Program-made: the position numbers and the translations under genes
Assembly (NCBI GenBank): GCA_036746695.1
Contig: DAIODP010000001.1
Coordinates: 1,426,001 to 1,490,000 of the forward strand
Direction of reading: 5' to 3'
DNA from: UBA3006 sp036746695
Lineage (GTDB): Bacteria > Actinomycetota > Acidimicrobiia > Acidimicrobiales > Ilumatobacteraceae
DNA length: 64,000 bases
Notes under the pieces: generated by a model
Database searches by the model: none
What the model saw: the letters and a program-made list of their open reading frames with translations, nothing else
Told to the model about the DNA's origin: nothing
In this document: positions 42,327 through 50,283 of the stretch, one piece after another
Position numbering within the stretch: the first letter of the stretch is position 1
How the letters are laid out: each line of letters opens with the position of its first letter

Positions 42327-42497
42327 CTAGTCCTCTCGGTTCTTTTTGATCTTGACCATTTCGATGTGTTTGGTGCTGTGAGCCTGCTTATTGGAGCACA
42401 GTGGTGCAACGCACACTTGAACATGAAGTGTGATGCGTTGCTCACACAATGGGCATTTCCAGATGTCGTTTCGTTTCGGTAGTCGTTCTTCTGTCAT
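42327..42497 (-). CDS. 56-residue zinc-ribbon protein
   Basis: A small, basic protein with four cysteines in two knuckles: KCPLC near residue 14-18 and a second pair in QVCVAPLCSNKQ (about 28-36). A lysine-rich tail (VKIKKNRED) follows. It is probably a zinc ribbon binding nucleic acid or protein. Start ATG 42497 is directly behind AGGGAG; the open frame upstream is unlikely to be translated. It is the first gene of the operon with the Z-alpha-like protein, which starts 4 bp after its stop. Confidence 0.65.
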   Translation of the reverse strand: MTEERLPKRNDIWKCPLCEQRITLHVQVCVAPLCSNKQAHSTKHIEMVKIKKNRED

Positions 42498-42500
42498 GGT

Positions 42501-42537
42501 GCTCCCTGTGATTGTGGCTAACAGGGGGAGCACTATA
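42501..42537 (-). promoter_or_regulatory. promoter and RBS-masking hairpin of the zinc-ribbon/Z-alpha operon
   Basis: On the minus strand a -10-like TATAGT occupies 42537-42532. Just downstream, 42531-42521 can pair with 42509-42501 (ACAGGGGGAGC against GCTCCCTGT, two bulged bases). The 3' arm contains the AGGGAG ribosome binding site of the first gene, so folding would hide it. How much of the 5' arm is transcribed depends on the real start site. Confidence 0.45.
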
Positions 42538-42540
42538 AGG

Positions 42541-42598
42541 GTTGCTGCTACACAGTTTGCAACTTGACCAATTTTTGGTACCAACAAACTGCAGCAAC
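42541..42598. repeat. long interrupted inverted repeat with central palindrome
   Basis: Arms GTTGCTGC (42541-42548) plus AGTTTG (42554-42559) match CAAACT-GCAGCAAC (42585-42598) in inverted orientation, with five extra bases in the left arm. Inside the loop is a perfect 10-bp palindrome, TTGGTACCAA (42575-42584). The element lies just upstream of the -10 of the zinc-ribbon operon and downstream of the metallohydrolase stop. It may be an operator or a hairpin ending the upstream transcript; no T-run follows. Confidence 0.55.
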
Positions 42599-42627
42599 TT
42601 CACGTGCACAAGTACACGGCATGGGTG

Positions 42628-43038
42628 TTACATAGATGACGAAAAAGGATCCACCGAAAGGCCTGCTTCTTCATACAGGGCATGCAGTCGAGCGGCATGA
42701 GTGACCGAAACATATCGGCGCAGAAAACGCACAACCTGAGTACGAAATTCGGTGCCATGATTTTTATTTGCGCACACCAGGTGCGCCATCTCGTGAAGCA
42801 GGAGAAGTTGGTTTGGTTTCTTGCTGCGCACAGCAATGCACCAATCGGCGCTTATTGCCAAACCCTGCAGGTTGCGTGAAAGCCGTTCTTGAGTGAGGAG
42901 GGGCGGGTCGACGTCTTCGTTTTCGGCAATGACCTGAAGCCATTCGGACGCTTCGAGGATGGTGAGCGCTCGTGTTGGCATTTCCAGTTGGAGCGTGTCT
43001 TCCGCTGTATTGCTGCGGTCGGTTTCGTTAGTTTGCAT
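42628..43038 (-). CDS. putative metallohydrolase (HExxH), TIGR04338-like
   Basis: A 136-residue protein with a zinc-protease-type motif LHEMAHLV (HExxH) near residue 84 and a possible third ligand in NKNHGTEFR, 8 or so residues later. This resembles the small actinobacterial putative metallohydrolases (the family I know as TIGR04338) that sit beside DUF2786 proteins, as here. I placed the start at ATG 43038, which overlaps the DUF2786 stop by 11 bp; a longer open frame upstream lies fully inside that gene. Substrate unknown. Confidence 0.72.
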   Translation of the reverse strand: MQTNETDRSNTAEDTLQLEMPTRALTILEASEWLQVIAENEDVDPPLLTQERLSRNLQGLAISADWCIAVRSKKPNQLLLLHEMAHLVCANKNHGTEFRTQVVRFLRRYVSVTHAARLHALYEEAGLSVDPFSSSM

Positions 43039-43729
43039 GCCCGCCCGAACCGATTTGTCGTTGTGATGACACGCCGTTTCGGCCACCAGAGAACTGTGAA
43101 CCGGCGCGTTGGCCTGCGCCGAAGGCATCTTTGTCGCTGCGGTAACGCGATGCACCGGAGCGCAAGTGCGGCGTAGAGGAAACCATCACTCGGCGGGCAC
43201 GCTCGGCGCGCTCGACCAAGACCAAACCAATGCCGGGGCTTTCTTTGACGATGGTTTGGTATTCCTTCGACAACTTTTTGCCAATGGCCTCGCAGTATCC
43301 ACGCCACCACGATGTTCGAAAGCGGCGGTCGCCCGAAGGTAATGATCGTGCAGCCAACAGATCTGCTGCGGTGTAGAGGGCCTCGAGGGTGAACAAGTCA
43401 TTTGCTGTTCCGTAAGCGACCATGATTACTTGCGTTGGATTTGGCTCCATCATGTCGCGATAGGCGTGGCACGAAACCGCATTGGCAATATTCCACAGCA
43501 GTGTTCCTCGCCTCACTCGATACGGGCCTTTGATCGTGAACGTCTTCGACACGATGTCTTCGACTGCGTGCGAAGTGGTGGCCACCAGGTTTTCGTCTAA
43601 GTCATACTTGGCCATCATCCGGTAGGCAAGCGCTAATGCCGTTTCTGCCTCGGCCTGTGGGGTGTTGGGGTGGTTGGCCTTTTCCAGAATGGCGCGCACC
43701 TTGGCATGGAGGTTGTCGCGGGAACTCAT
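43028..43729 (-). CDS. DUF2786 domain protein
   Basis: A 233-residue protein whose N-terminus is a clear DUF2786 domain: HAKVRAILEKANHPNTPQAE followed by ETALALAYRMMAKYDLDENL (residues about 8-48). A central helical domain (residues 65-170) and a low-complexity Gly/Ser/Arg tail follow. The start is ATG 43729. DUF2786 proteins are known mainly from actinobacteria and phages, often next to the small metallohydrolase that also follows here. Function not established. Confidence 0.82.
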   Translation of the reverse strand: MSSRDNLHAKVRAILEKANHPNTPQAEAETALALAYRMMAKYDLDENLVATTSHAVEDIVSKTFTIKGPYRVRRGTLLWNIANAVSCHAYRDMMEPNPTQVIMVAYGTANDLFTLEALYTAADLLAARSLPSGDRRFRTSWWRGYCEAIGKKLSKEYQTIVKESPGIGLVLVERAERARRVMVSSTPHLRSGASRYRSDKDAFGAGQRAGSQFSGGRNGVSSQRQIGSGGHAN

Positions 43730-43810
43730 GAAACAAAAGTACTTGGCGGCGAGGCCGGGCTCTTTGGACTTACTCCTATATATAGGTATTCTTTTCGGAA
43801 GGGGGTGGTT

Positions 43811-44857
43811 GTGGGGGCACAAATACCAGGAGTCATTGGTGACGTTGACGTTGCATGGCTGAAGAGTGAATTGGGTTGGAATGTCGACTCGATGGAGGTG
43901 CAGCAGATTGGTGCGGGCATCGGTGTATCGAGCGCTTTATATAGATGTGTACTGAAGGGGCCAAATTGCCCATCTTCGGTAGTGGTGAAGTTGCCGGCGC
44001 TCGATGAGGCGGCTGTGTTCACGAGCACCATGCTGCGCATGTATATCCGAGAAGCAAACTTCTTTGGCTCCCTGTGCAACGAAATGCCAGTGGAAGTTCC
44101 CGTTGCATACCTTGCAAAAGTTGACGAGGAAACAAGTCGATTTATTGTCGTGATGGAAGACCTGGGCGGCTTGCGGGTTGTTGATCAAAACGTCGGCATT
44201 TCAATTGAGGATGCACGCGCCGTCATTGATGCTGCAGCAACACTTCATGCGAAATGGTGGGACCGCGGCGACGAGATGGCCCAAAACGGAACAACGATCA
44301 GTTTGGGAGACCCCATCTACCCAGCGGTGCTGCCGTTCGTATTTGGAGAAGGCTGGGAGAAGTTAACAAAAGAGATGCAATTACCTGCGGGCATTTTGGA
44401 AATTGGCCCACGGTTTAGCGAACGGCTTCCGTCGTTGCTGCAATCGCTTGTTGCTGGGCCAAACACGTTGTGCCACGGCGACTTTCGCGCAGACAACATT
44501 CTGTTTAATAGCGACAACGAACCAGTGCTCATCGACTTTCAGCTATTGGGTAGTGGAACGGGCGCATATGACGTTGCCTATTTCATTACGCAAAGCCTGA
44601 CCAAAGAAGATGCGTCAAAATATGAGCGCGAACTATTCGATCGCTGGATTGCCGGCCTGCAGGGCGAAGGCCTTGTAGTGGATGCAGAGGATTTGTGGTT
44701 GCAATACCGGCGATGTGCGCTGTTCTGTTTGGCCTATCCCGTCATTGCGTCACGCGGGATGGACTTGAACAACGACCGCGAGCGAACGCTGATTGAAATG
44801 ATGAATGAGCGGTTTGACCGCGCAGTTCGCGAACTTAATCTCGCCGAGTTGATGTAA
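43811..44857 (+). CDS. APH/ecdysteroid-kinase-like phosphotransferase
   Basis: A 348-residue protein-kinase-like-fold phosphotransferase. The Brenner-type catalytic motif is LCHGDFRADNILF (HGDxxxxN), and the metal-binding Asp is in PVLIDFQLLGSGTGAYDVAY. An ATP-site Lys is in SSVVVKLPA near residue 60. The family (APH, choline kinase, EcKL/DUF1679) phosphorylates small hydroxylated or amino compounds; the substrate here is unknown. I chose GTG 43811, preceded by GGAAGGGGG; the open frame runs back over the divergent DUF2786 start. Confidence 0.85.
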   Translation: MGAQIPGVIGDVDVAWLKSELGWNVDSMEVQQIGAGIGVSSALYRCVLKGPNCPSSVVVKLPALDEAAVFTSTMLRMYIREANFFGSLCNEMPVEVPVAYLAKVDEETSRFIVVMEDLGGLRVVDQNVGISIEDARAVIDAAATLHAKWWDRGDEMAQNGTTISLGDPIYPAVLPFVFGEGWEKLTKEMQLPAGILEIGPRFSERLPSLLQSLVAGPNTLCHGDFRADNILFNSDNEPVLIDFQLLGSGTGAYDVAYFITQSLTKEDASKYERELFDRWIAGLQGEGLVVDAEDLWLQYRRCALFCLAYPVIASRGMDLNNDRERTLIEMMNERFDRAVRELNLAELM

Positions 44858-44886
44858 GTCACGACACCGTCATCTAGATTCGTCAC

Positions 44887-45474
44887 GTGGAAATTGTGTT
44901 GGTGCGGCATGCGCTGCCGCTAAGAGTGGAGCTAGAAAGTGGCATTGCCGACCCCGAGCTGGGAGCAGAGGGCCACGAGCAGGCAGCCAAGATGGCTGCC
45001 TATCTGGGCACCGAAGATATCGAAGCAATATTTGTAAGCCCTCTTCGCCGCGCTATTGAAACAGCGCGCCCGCTGGAGCAACGCCTAGGCATTACTGCCG
45101 AAGTCGTTGAGGGCGTAGCCGAGTTTGATCGCAACTCCCGCGAATACGTACCAATGGAAGAATTGCGCGCAGCCAACGACCCACGTTGGGAAAAATTGAT
45201 GCGCGGCGAGTGGGATGGCGCAGATGGAAACCCAAACGAATTTAAAACTCGGGTGGTGCAATCGATAGAAGACATCATCGTTGGAAACCCGGGCGGGCGA
45301 GTAGTCGTAGTGTGTCATGGTGGCGTCATTAACCAATACTTGGCTCATGTATTACAGATTGAAACGCAGGTTGGATTTTTCTACCCGCAATACACATCCA
45401 TCCATCGGGTGGCTGCTTCGCGTAGTGGCAAACGCTCAATCGTGTCGATCAACGAGGCCGCGCACTTGCGATAA
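44887..45474 (+). CDS. histidine phosphatase family protein (phosphoglycerate mutase-like)
   Basis: A 195-residue histidine phosphatase. The phospho-acceptor motif is IVLVRHALPLRVE (RHA in place of RHG) at the N-terminus; the second catalytic His is in VVVVCHGGVINQYLAHV near residue 145. LFVSPLRRAIETA-like phosphate-pocket residues appear as IFVSPLRRAIETARPLE. Starts with GTG 44887. Possible roles include dephosphorylation of sugar phosphates or nucleotides; substrate not predictable. Co-directional with the upstream kinase, 29 bp apart. Confidence 0.9.
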   Translation: MEIVLVRHALPLRVELESGIADPELGAEGHEQAAKMAAYLGTEDIEAIFVSPLRRAIETARPLEQRLGITAEVVEGVAEFDRNSREYVPMEELRAANDPRWEKLMRGEWDGADGNPNEFKTRVVQSIEDIIVGNPGGRVVVVCHGGVINQYLAHVLQIETQVGFFYPQYTSIHRVAASRSGKRSIVSINEAAHLR

Positions 45475-45500
45475 AGATTTTTCAGGTTAGGGTTAGAGCC

Positions 45501-47321
45501 ATGAAACGCCGCTCATTAATGGTTCTTGTCGCCCTCGTTTTCTCTGCCGTACCTGTTGTTGTAGGGCAAAGCCCCGTTGCTGCAGCGGGAACGTGCATGG
45601 AGGATGGTACTAATTGCGAGGTTGGCGATGTTGGGCCAGGCGGCGGCATTGTGTATTACGACGCCGGATCTCCGCAGTGGTGGGGGCGTTTCCTTGAAGC
45701 TAAAAAAACGTCTACGCCCGCAGGAGGTATTTGGGGCATAGCCGGCTCGATAGGTGGGGGAAGCTCCGTAGCGACGAAACAGTTGGGAATGGGCCGGAGC
45801 AATTCGGTCTTGATGGGCGTGGACTGGAGTGGAGTTGTTTATAGGTTAAGGAGTTCTGCATTTTCTAACGGATTCCATCTTCCGTCGAAAGACGAACTTG
45901 ATGCGCTCTACAACTATTGGAAAATCTCTGGCGATAAAAATCTAAATTACTCTGCAGCACCGATGTGGAGCTCGACGGAAGCCAGCCCCACCTTCGCGTG
46001 GTATCAGTTGTTCCAAGACGGAACACAATTCACCGATGCCAATGGAATCATCAAAGGACTAAAACAGAATAAAGCTTTCTTGAAAAGCCCGAAACATACG
46101 GGGTCGAACTTTGAGCCAACTCCATTCGAAGTAATTGGGGTTCGTGCGTTTGGACCGAAATCTGGACAACCAGCTCCGCCAACGAATGATGTTTGGCAGA
46201 CAACGTTAAATGCTAAGTGCAGTAACGGCGGAGCAACAGCAGTTTGCAACATTGGCGACATCGGCCCAGGTGGTGGCATTGTATTTTACGATGCCGGCAA
46301 GGACGAATATTGGGGTCGCTATTTAGAGATAGCTCAAAAATACTGTGAGGGTGTGCGCTACCCGTGGCGCCCTGCTGGAAACAAAAAGACGATTTACAAA
46401 GATGCTGAGGGGAAAACTGCAGAAACATGGCGGATTCTCGCAAAAGGCATTGGGATGGGCAGGTTTAACACGCGTGCAATTACAAACAGTTTGGGCGCAG
46501 GAGATTACGCGGCAAAGTACGCAGAGGATTTGGTATGCAATGGTCAAGACGATTGGTTCTTGCCATCGAAAGACGAATTAGATATTGCTTACAACCGGTT
46601 GGCTCAAAATCGTGTTGGATCACAAGACACACCTATTGGTGGTTTCAACAAGGGGTATTACTGGACATCAACCGACTACAACGACAAGACCGCGTGGTCG
46701 CAATACTTCATGGACGGCCAACAGTTTGATCGTGTTCAAACCATGGATGGCAATAGAACTCCTCCTACCCCATTTAGGGTGCGTCCAATTCGCGCGTTTG
46801 GCTCTTTCAAGGACGTTGTTGCAACTTGCGCGCAAGGCGGAGTTTGCAAGTTGGGCGATGTTGGCCCTGGTGGCGGCACGGTTGTCTATGCAGGCCCAAG
46901 GATGGTGGCGTCAGATGGTTCTACATTTATGTACATGGAGTATTCGGCAAAAATGACGAAAAAAGCCTGGGTATGCGCCAAATATTCAGATAAACCAACG
47001 AGTGTGAGTGGCGTGCTCATTGGCAATGGTCAAGCGAATACAAAAAAACTGCGAGCGCTGTGTCCTGGCTATTATGACGATGTTCTCAATGCGGGCGGCG
47101 GCAGAACTGACTGGTTCATTCCGTCAATGAATGAACTGGTCCTCATGTTGACTCACAACACGTATATGTTGTGGGATAAATTTGGCTTGAACGTCTTGTG
47201 GACTTCTACGGAAAGAGATTCGACTCACGCGCGATATCGAATGCCTAGTTATCCAGGGCAATTGGCATCACTTAAAAAAAGTGAAGAAGCACTTTTCGTG
47301 CCGGTTCGCTTTTTCGGATGA
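45501..47321 (+). CDS. secreted protein with three DUF1566-like repeats
   Basis: A 606-residue exported protein. A Sec signal peptide ends near residue 28 (SPVAAAG). Three homologous modules follow, each opening with a Cys-containing VGDVGPGGGIVYYDAG-type motif (around residues 42, 250 and 450), then an LPSKDELDALY-type stretch and a WSSTE or WTSTD motif with a DGxQF turn. This order is that of DUF1566/Lcl-type C-type-lectin-like domains. The third copy is the most degenerate (FIPSMNELVLML). Probably a surface or extracellular binding protein. No anchor motif at the C-terminus is visible. Confidence 0.78.
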   Translation: MKRRSLMVLVALVFSAVPVVVGQSPVAAAGTCMEDGTNCEVGDVGPGGGIVYYDAGSPQWWGRFLEAKKTSTPAGGIWGIAGSIGGGSSVATKQLGMGRSNSVLMGVDWSGVVYRLRSSAFSNGFHLPSKDELDALYNYWKISGDKNLNYSAAPMWSSTEASPTFAWYQLFQDGTQFTDANGIIKGLKQNKAFLKSPKHTGSNFEPTPFEVIGVRAFGPKSGQPAPPTNDVWQTTLNAKCSNGGATAVCNIGDIGPGGGIVFYDAGKDEYWGRYLEIAQKYCEGVRYPWRPAGNKKTIYKDAEGKTAETWRILAKGIGMGRFNTRAITNSLGAGDYAAKYAEDLVCNGQDDWFLPSKDELDIAYNRLAQNRVGSQDTPIGGFNKGYYWTSTDYNDKTAWSQYFMDGQQFDRVQTMDGNRTPPTPFRVRPIRAFGSFKDVVATCAQGGVCKLGDVGPGGGTVVYAGPRMVASDGSTFMYMEYSAKMTKKAWVCAKYSDKPTSVSGVLIGNGQANTKKLRALCPGYYDDVLNAGGGRTDWFIPSMNELVLMLTHNTYMLWDKFGLNVLWTSTERDSTHARYRMPSYPGQLASLKKSEEALFVPVRFFG

Positions 47322-47354
47322 TTATTTAATCGCAAAAGCAGGATTGATTTCACC

Positions 47355-47732
47355 TTGAACATCGTTGACGGATTGCGTTACACCACTAATCACGAGTGGG
47401 TGCTGGTGGACGGCGAGTCGGCGCGCATTGGTATCACCGATCATGCACAGGATGCATTGGGAACCATTGTGTATGTGGGGCTTCCAGAGGTTGGTGCAAC
47501 CGTTGTTGGTGGAGCGTTGATGGCCGAGGTGGAGAGCAGCAAAACCATGAGCGACATTTACTCGCCGATTAGTGGCTCAGTTGTTCTTGTGAATGAGGCA
47601 CTCGTGGCTTCTCCGGGCTTGCTGAACACCGACCCGTTCGGTGCAGGTTGGTTGGTGGAGGTGCAGATGTCGTATGACGAGACCCTCGAGGGTTTGTTGA
47701 CCGCCGACGAATATCGGTCGCTTACCGCTTAG
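47355..47732 (+). CDS. gcvH: glycine cleavage system H protein
   Basis: A 125-residue lipoyl carrier protein. The opening GLRYTTNHEWVLVDG is the standard GcvH N-terminus, and the lipoyl-lysine is Lys63 in EVESSKTMSDIYSPISG. It shuttles the aminomethyl group between the P, T and L proteins; none of those genes is in this window. Start is TTG 47355. The stop overlaps that of the convergent gene by 4 bp. Confidence 0.95.
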   Translation: MNIVDGLRYTTNHEWVLVDGESARIGITDHAQDALGTIVYVGLPEVGATVVGGALMAEVESSKTMSDIYSPISGSVVLVNEALVASPGLLNTDPFGAGWLVEVQMSYDETLEGLLTADEYRSLTA

Positions 47733-48205
47733 TCGGTGTAAAACTTCCAGCTGTAGGTGCGCGACTTTTGTTCGCCGTTGATGATCAGCCAGTACTTCAC
47801 CTTGCCAGTGTGCTCGCCTTGAGTGAATGCGGCAATTGGTGCACCTTCTTGAGGCAGGTAACTGATGGTGAAGTTGCCCGGGTCGAAAATTGCTGTAGGG
47901 GGCAAGTCGATTTGCGCGCCAGGCTTTGGTTGCATTCCGTTTGACGTGAGTTCGTCGAGACGTGTTGTTGGAAGTTCGATGTCGTCGATGTACAACGTTG
48001 CTTGGTAGCCCTCAATAAAATCGACGATGACTTGTGACTGACGAAGCACGCGTTCGTTGTTGCCCGGTGAAATATTCTCGATTGCGTCTGGCAGACCAGA
48101 AGCATCTCGTCCTGTGAGGCCGGTATTCAAACCAATCACCATCATCACTAAACCGAGGGCTATCCCTGTGCTGGCGAGCAGAAGCTTTAGGTCAAACTTT
48201 TTCAC
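47729..48205 (-). CDS. hypothetical protein with N-terminal membrane anchor
   Basis: A 158-residue protein. A single N-terminal helix (about 8-27, LLLASTGIALGLVMMVIGL) anchors or exports it. The rest is a beta-rich extracytoplasmic domain with ATLYIDDIELPTTRLDEL, FDPGNFTISYLPQEGAP and a final GKVKYWLIINGEQKSRTYSW, which resembles an Ig-like or CopC-like sandwich. No catalytic motif. It is divergent from the PASTA pseudokinase, with 73 bp between the starts. Function unknown. Confidence 0.75.
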   Translation of the reverse strand: MKKFDLKLLLASTGIALGLVMMVIGLNTGLTGRDASGLPDAIENISPGNNERVLRQSQVIVDFIEGYQATLYIDDIELPTTRLDELTSNGMQPKPGAQIDLPPTAIFDPGNFTISYLPQEGAPIAAFTQGEHTGKVKYWLIINGEQKSRTYSWKFYTD

Positions 48206-48278
48206 GGCTCTATTCTCGCCGATTATGGTGCCGCAGCCCTGTTCAGAAAGGGGTGAAAGCGACTAAGTTTGAGGGCTC

Positions 48279-50243
48279 ATGGTAAGCCAACATCCCTTGG
48301 TAGGCGCAGTACTTGCGCGCCGTTATCGCATCGACGCCCCGCTGGGAAGCGGTTCGGGGACGTCGGCTGTGTTCGATGCCACCGATGTGCGAAGCCAGAA
48401 AAAGGTGGTTGTTCGTGCAGCCACGGCTGAGTCGTTGGTGGACTTGAGCGCTGGCGTGGTGTCGGCAAGCGACGCCGTCGAGGTGTTTAAGCGCCAAACG
48501 CAATTGCTGTCTTCGATTAGTCACCCGTCACTTGCATCGGTGGAGGACTGGGGCACCGAAACCGTTGGTACCACGTTGTACACCTACACCGTTTTGGAGA
48601 CGTACTCGGGTGGCACGTTGCGCCAGATACTTGATCGTGGGCGAAGGCTGACTGCTTCGCAAGCTTTGGTAGTTGGCCTGGATGTTTGTCGTGCGCTGCA
48701 CTTCATTCATTCCAAAGGTTGGGTGCACGGCGACGTGAGGCCAGCCAACATATTCCTAGGAGAAGACAACCGAGTACGGCTTGCGGGGCTTGGAATCAAG
48801 CGCGTGATGGACGCGGAACAAATGAGCAATGAGCAGGCAAGTTATGCCGCACCAGAAATTGCAAGTGGTGAACAACCAACAGAGCAAAGCGATGTGTATT
48901 CGCTGGCGCTTACGTTGCTCGAGACAATTACCGGAGTTGTTCCGTTCTTGGGAGACACCGCAGGAATAACGCTTGCAGCGCGAGTTGGAAAACTGCTTCC
49001 CGTGTCTGCCGACTTGGGGCCGATTGCTGCACCGCTCGAGCGCGCAGGTCGCCCTGAGGCCACCGAGCGATTTACTGCGCTTGAGTTTGGCCGAGCACTT
49101 GCCGCAATTGCCGAGAAGGTGCCGTTGCCAGAGCCAATCGAAACGTTGGCGCCGCTCAGTTTCGAAGCCGTGATCGAACAGAAGGTTGCCGAGAAAACTG
49201 GTGAGATCACGAGGCCGAGCCTTGTTGGAATACCCGATGATGACAGCGCTGGGCCTGCGACAGGTGGATCAGGCCGGCTTGTAATCAGCGAAACCGATTT
49301 AGAGAAGCCGTTGGTTGTGGCTTCACCAAGTGAAGTGCGACGACACAAGCGCTTGTGGGCCATTGGCGCAGTGATTGCGGTGTTGATTGCGGGCGGAATT
49401 GGTTTCCGAGTATTGGTGAAGCAGTCGCACACCATTCCTGCTGTGGTCGGGATCAGTGAGGGCGAAGCCCGCAATTTGTTGTCGCCATTTAATTGGGACG
49501 TAGTAGTTGCATCCGAACACTCCGACGAAGTTGCTGCCGGCTCGGTCATCCGAACAGAACCCGCAGATGGCACCAGTTTGAAAGAGGGCGAAGTATTGCT
49601 CGTTGTTGTTTCGAAGGGTGCAACGCTTGCACGCATGCCAGACATTGCTGGAAAAGCAGTGCAAGAGGCATTGGATGAATTGACAGCGCTTGGCTTGGTG
49701 CCAACAGTGAAAGAAACCGAGAACGAAGACATACCTGCAGGTGCAACAATTTCTTGGATTATTCCGGAGCAACCGGGCTTGTCTCCTGGAGATGAGGTGC
49801 TGAAGGGCACCGCAATAGACGTGTTGGTTTCGGTTGGCCCTGCGTTGCGCGAAGTGCCTTCGTTGCTTGGGCTAACGCTGGAACAGGCGCAGGCGGCATT
49901 GGTTGATCTGAAACTGGTGCTTACCGAAACACCGCCATCAAAGAGCAATGCTGCAGCCGAAGGAACCATTGGCGCGCAGGCGCCACCACCAGGCACCAAG
50001 GTTCCGCGCGACAGCGGCATTGCATATTCCATTTCGCTTGGCCCCGACTTAGTGGCACTTCCGAACATTATTGGCAACAACTTTTCAATCGTTGAACCGC
50101 GACTTGTCGAGTCTGGTTTCCTTGTAGGAAAAGTCACAGGCCGTCAACAAAACCGATTGAAGAAAGCGCTCGTTGGTGGGCAAGAAGTAAGCAACGGAGA
50201 CGAGGTTGCTCGTGGCGCCACCGTCGATTTAGTTTTCCCTTAG
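48279..50243 (+). CDS. PASTA-domain Ser/Thr pseudokinase
   Basis: A 654-residue membrane protein with PknB-like layout: N-terminal kinase fold (about 12-280), a linker, one membrane helix (about 353-372, WAIGAVIAVLIAGGIGF) and four extracellular PASTA repeats (about 380-445, 446-520, 521-588, 589-654) that would bind peptidoglycan or lipid II. The catalytic core is degraded: the VAIK lysine is replaced (KVVVRAAT), HRDLKPxN reads HGDVRPAN, and DFG reads GLG (VRLAGLGIKR). The glycine loop GSGSGT and APE motif remain. It is probably catalytically dead and may signal through protein binding. Confidence 0.88.
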   Translation: MVSQHPLVGAVLARRYRIDAPLGSGSGTSAVFDATDVRSQKKVVVRAATAESLVDLSAGVVSASDAVEVFKRQTQLLSSISHPSLASVEDWGTETVGTTLYTYTVLETYSGGTLRQILDRGRRLTASQALVVGLDVCRALHFIHSKGWVHGDVRPANIFLGEDNRVRLAGLGIKRVMDAEQMSNEQASYAAPEIASGEQPTEQSDVYSLALTLLETITGVVPFLGDTAGITLAARVGKLLPVSADLGPIAAPLERAGRPEATERFTALEFGRALAAIAEKVPLPEPIETLAPLSFEAVIEQKVAEKTGEITRPSLVGIPDDDSAGPATGGSGRLVISETDLEKPLVVASPSEVRRHKRLWAIGAVIAVLIAGGIGFRVLVKQSHTIPAVVGISEGEARNLLSPFNWDVVVASEHSDEVAAGSVIRTEPADGTSLKEGEVLLVVVSKGATLARMPDIAGKAVQEALDELTALGLVPTVKETENEDIPAGATISWIIPEQPGLSPGDEVLKGTAIDVLVSVGPALREVPSLLGLTLEQAQAALVDLKLVLTETPPSKSNAAAEGTIGAQAPPPGTKVPRDSGIAYSISLGPDLVALPNIIGNNFSIVEPRLVESGFLVGKVTGRQQNRLKKALVGGQEVSNGDEVARGATVDLVFP

Positions 50244-50283
50244 GACACGCAATACGAAGTACCTCCGCAAGTAAGTTTGTAGG

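Noticed and set aside
48842..50137. A long minus-strand open frame opposite the PASTA pseudokinase
   Set aside because: Low-complexity Ser/Thr/Pro/Ala composition from reading the complement of real kinase/PASTA codons; no ribosome binding site or family motif.
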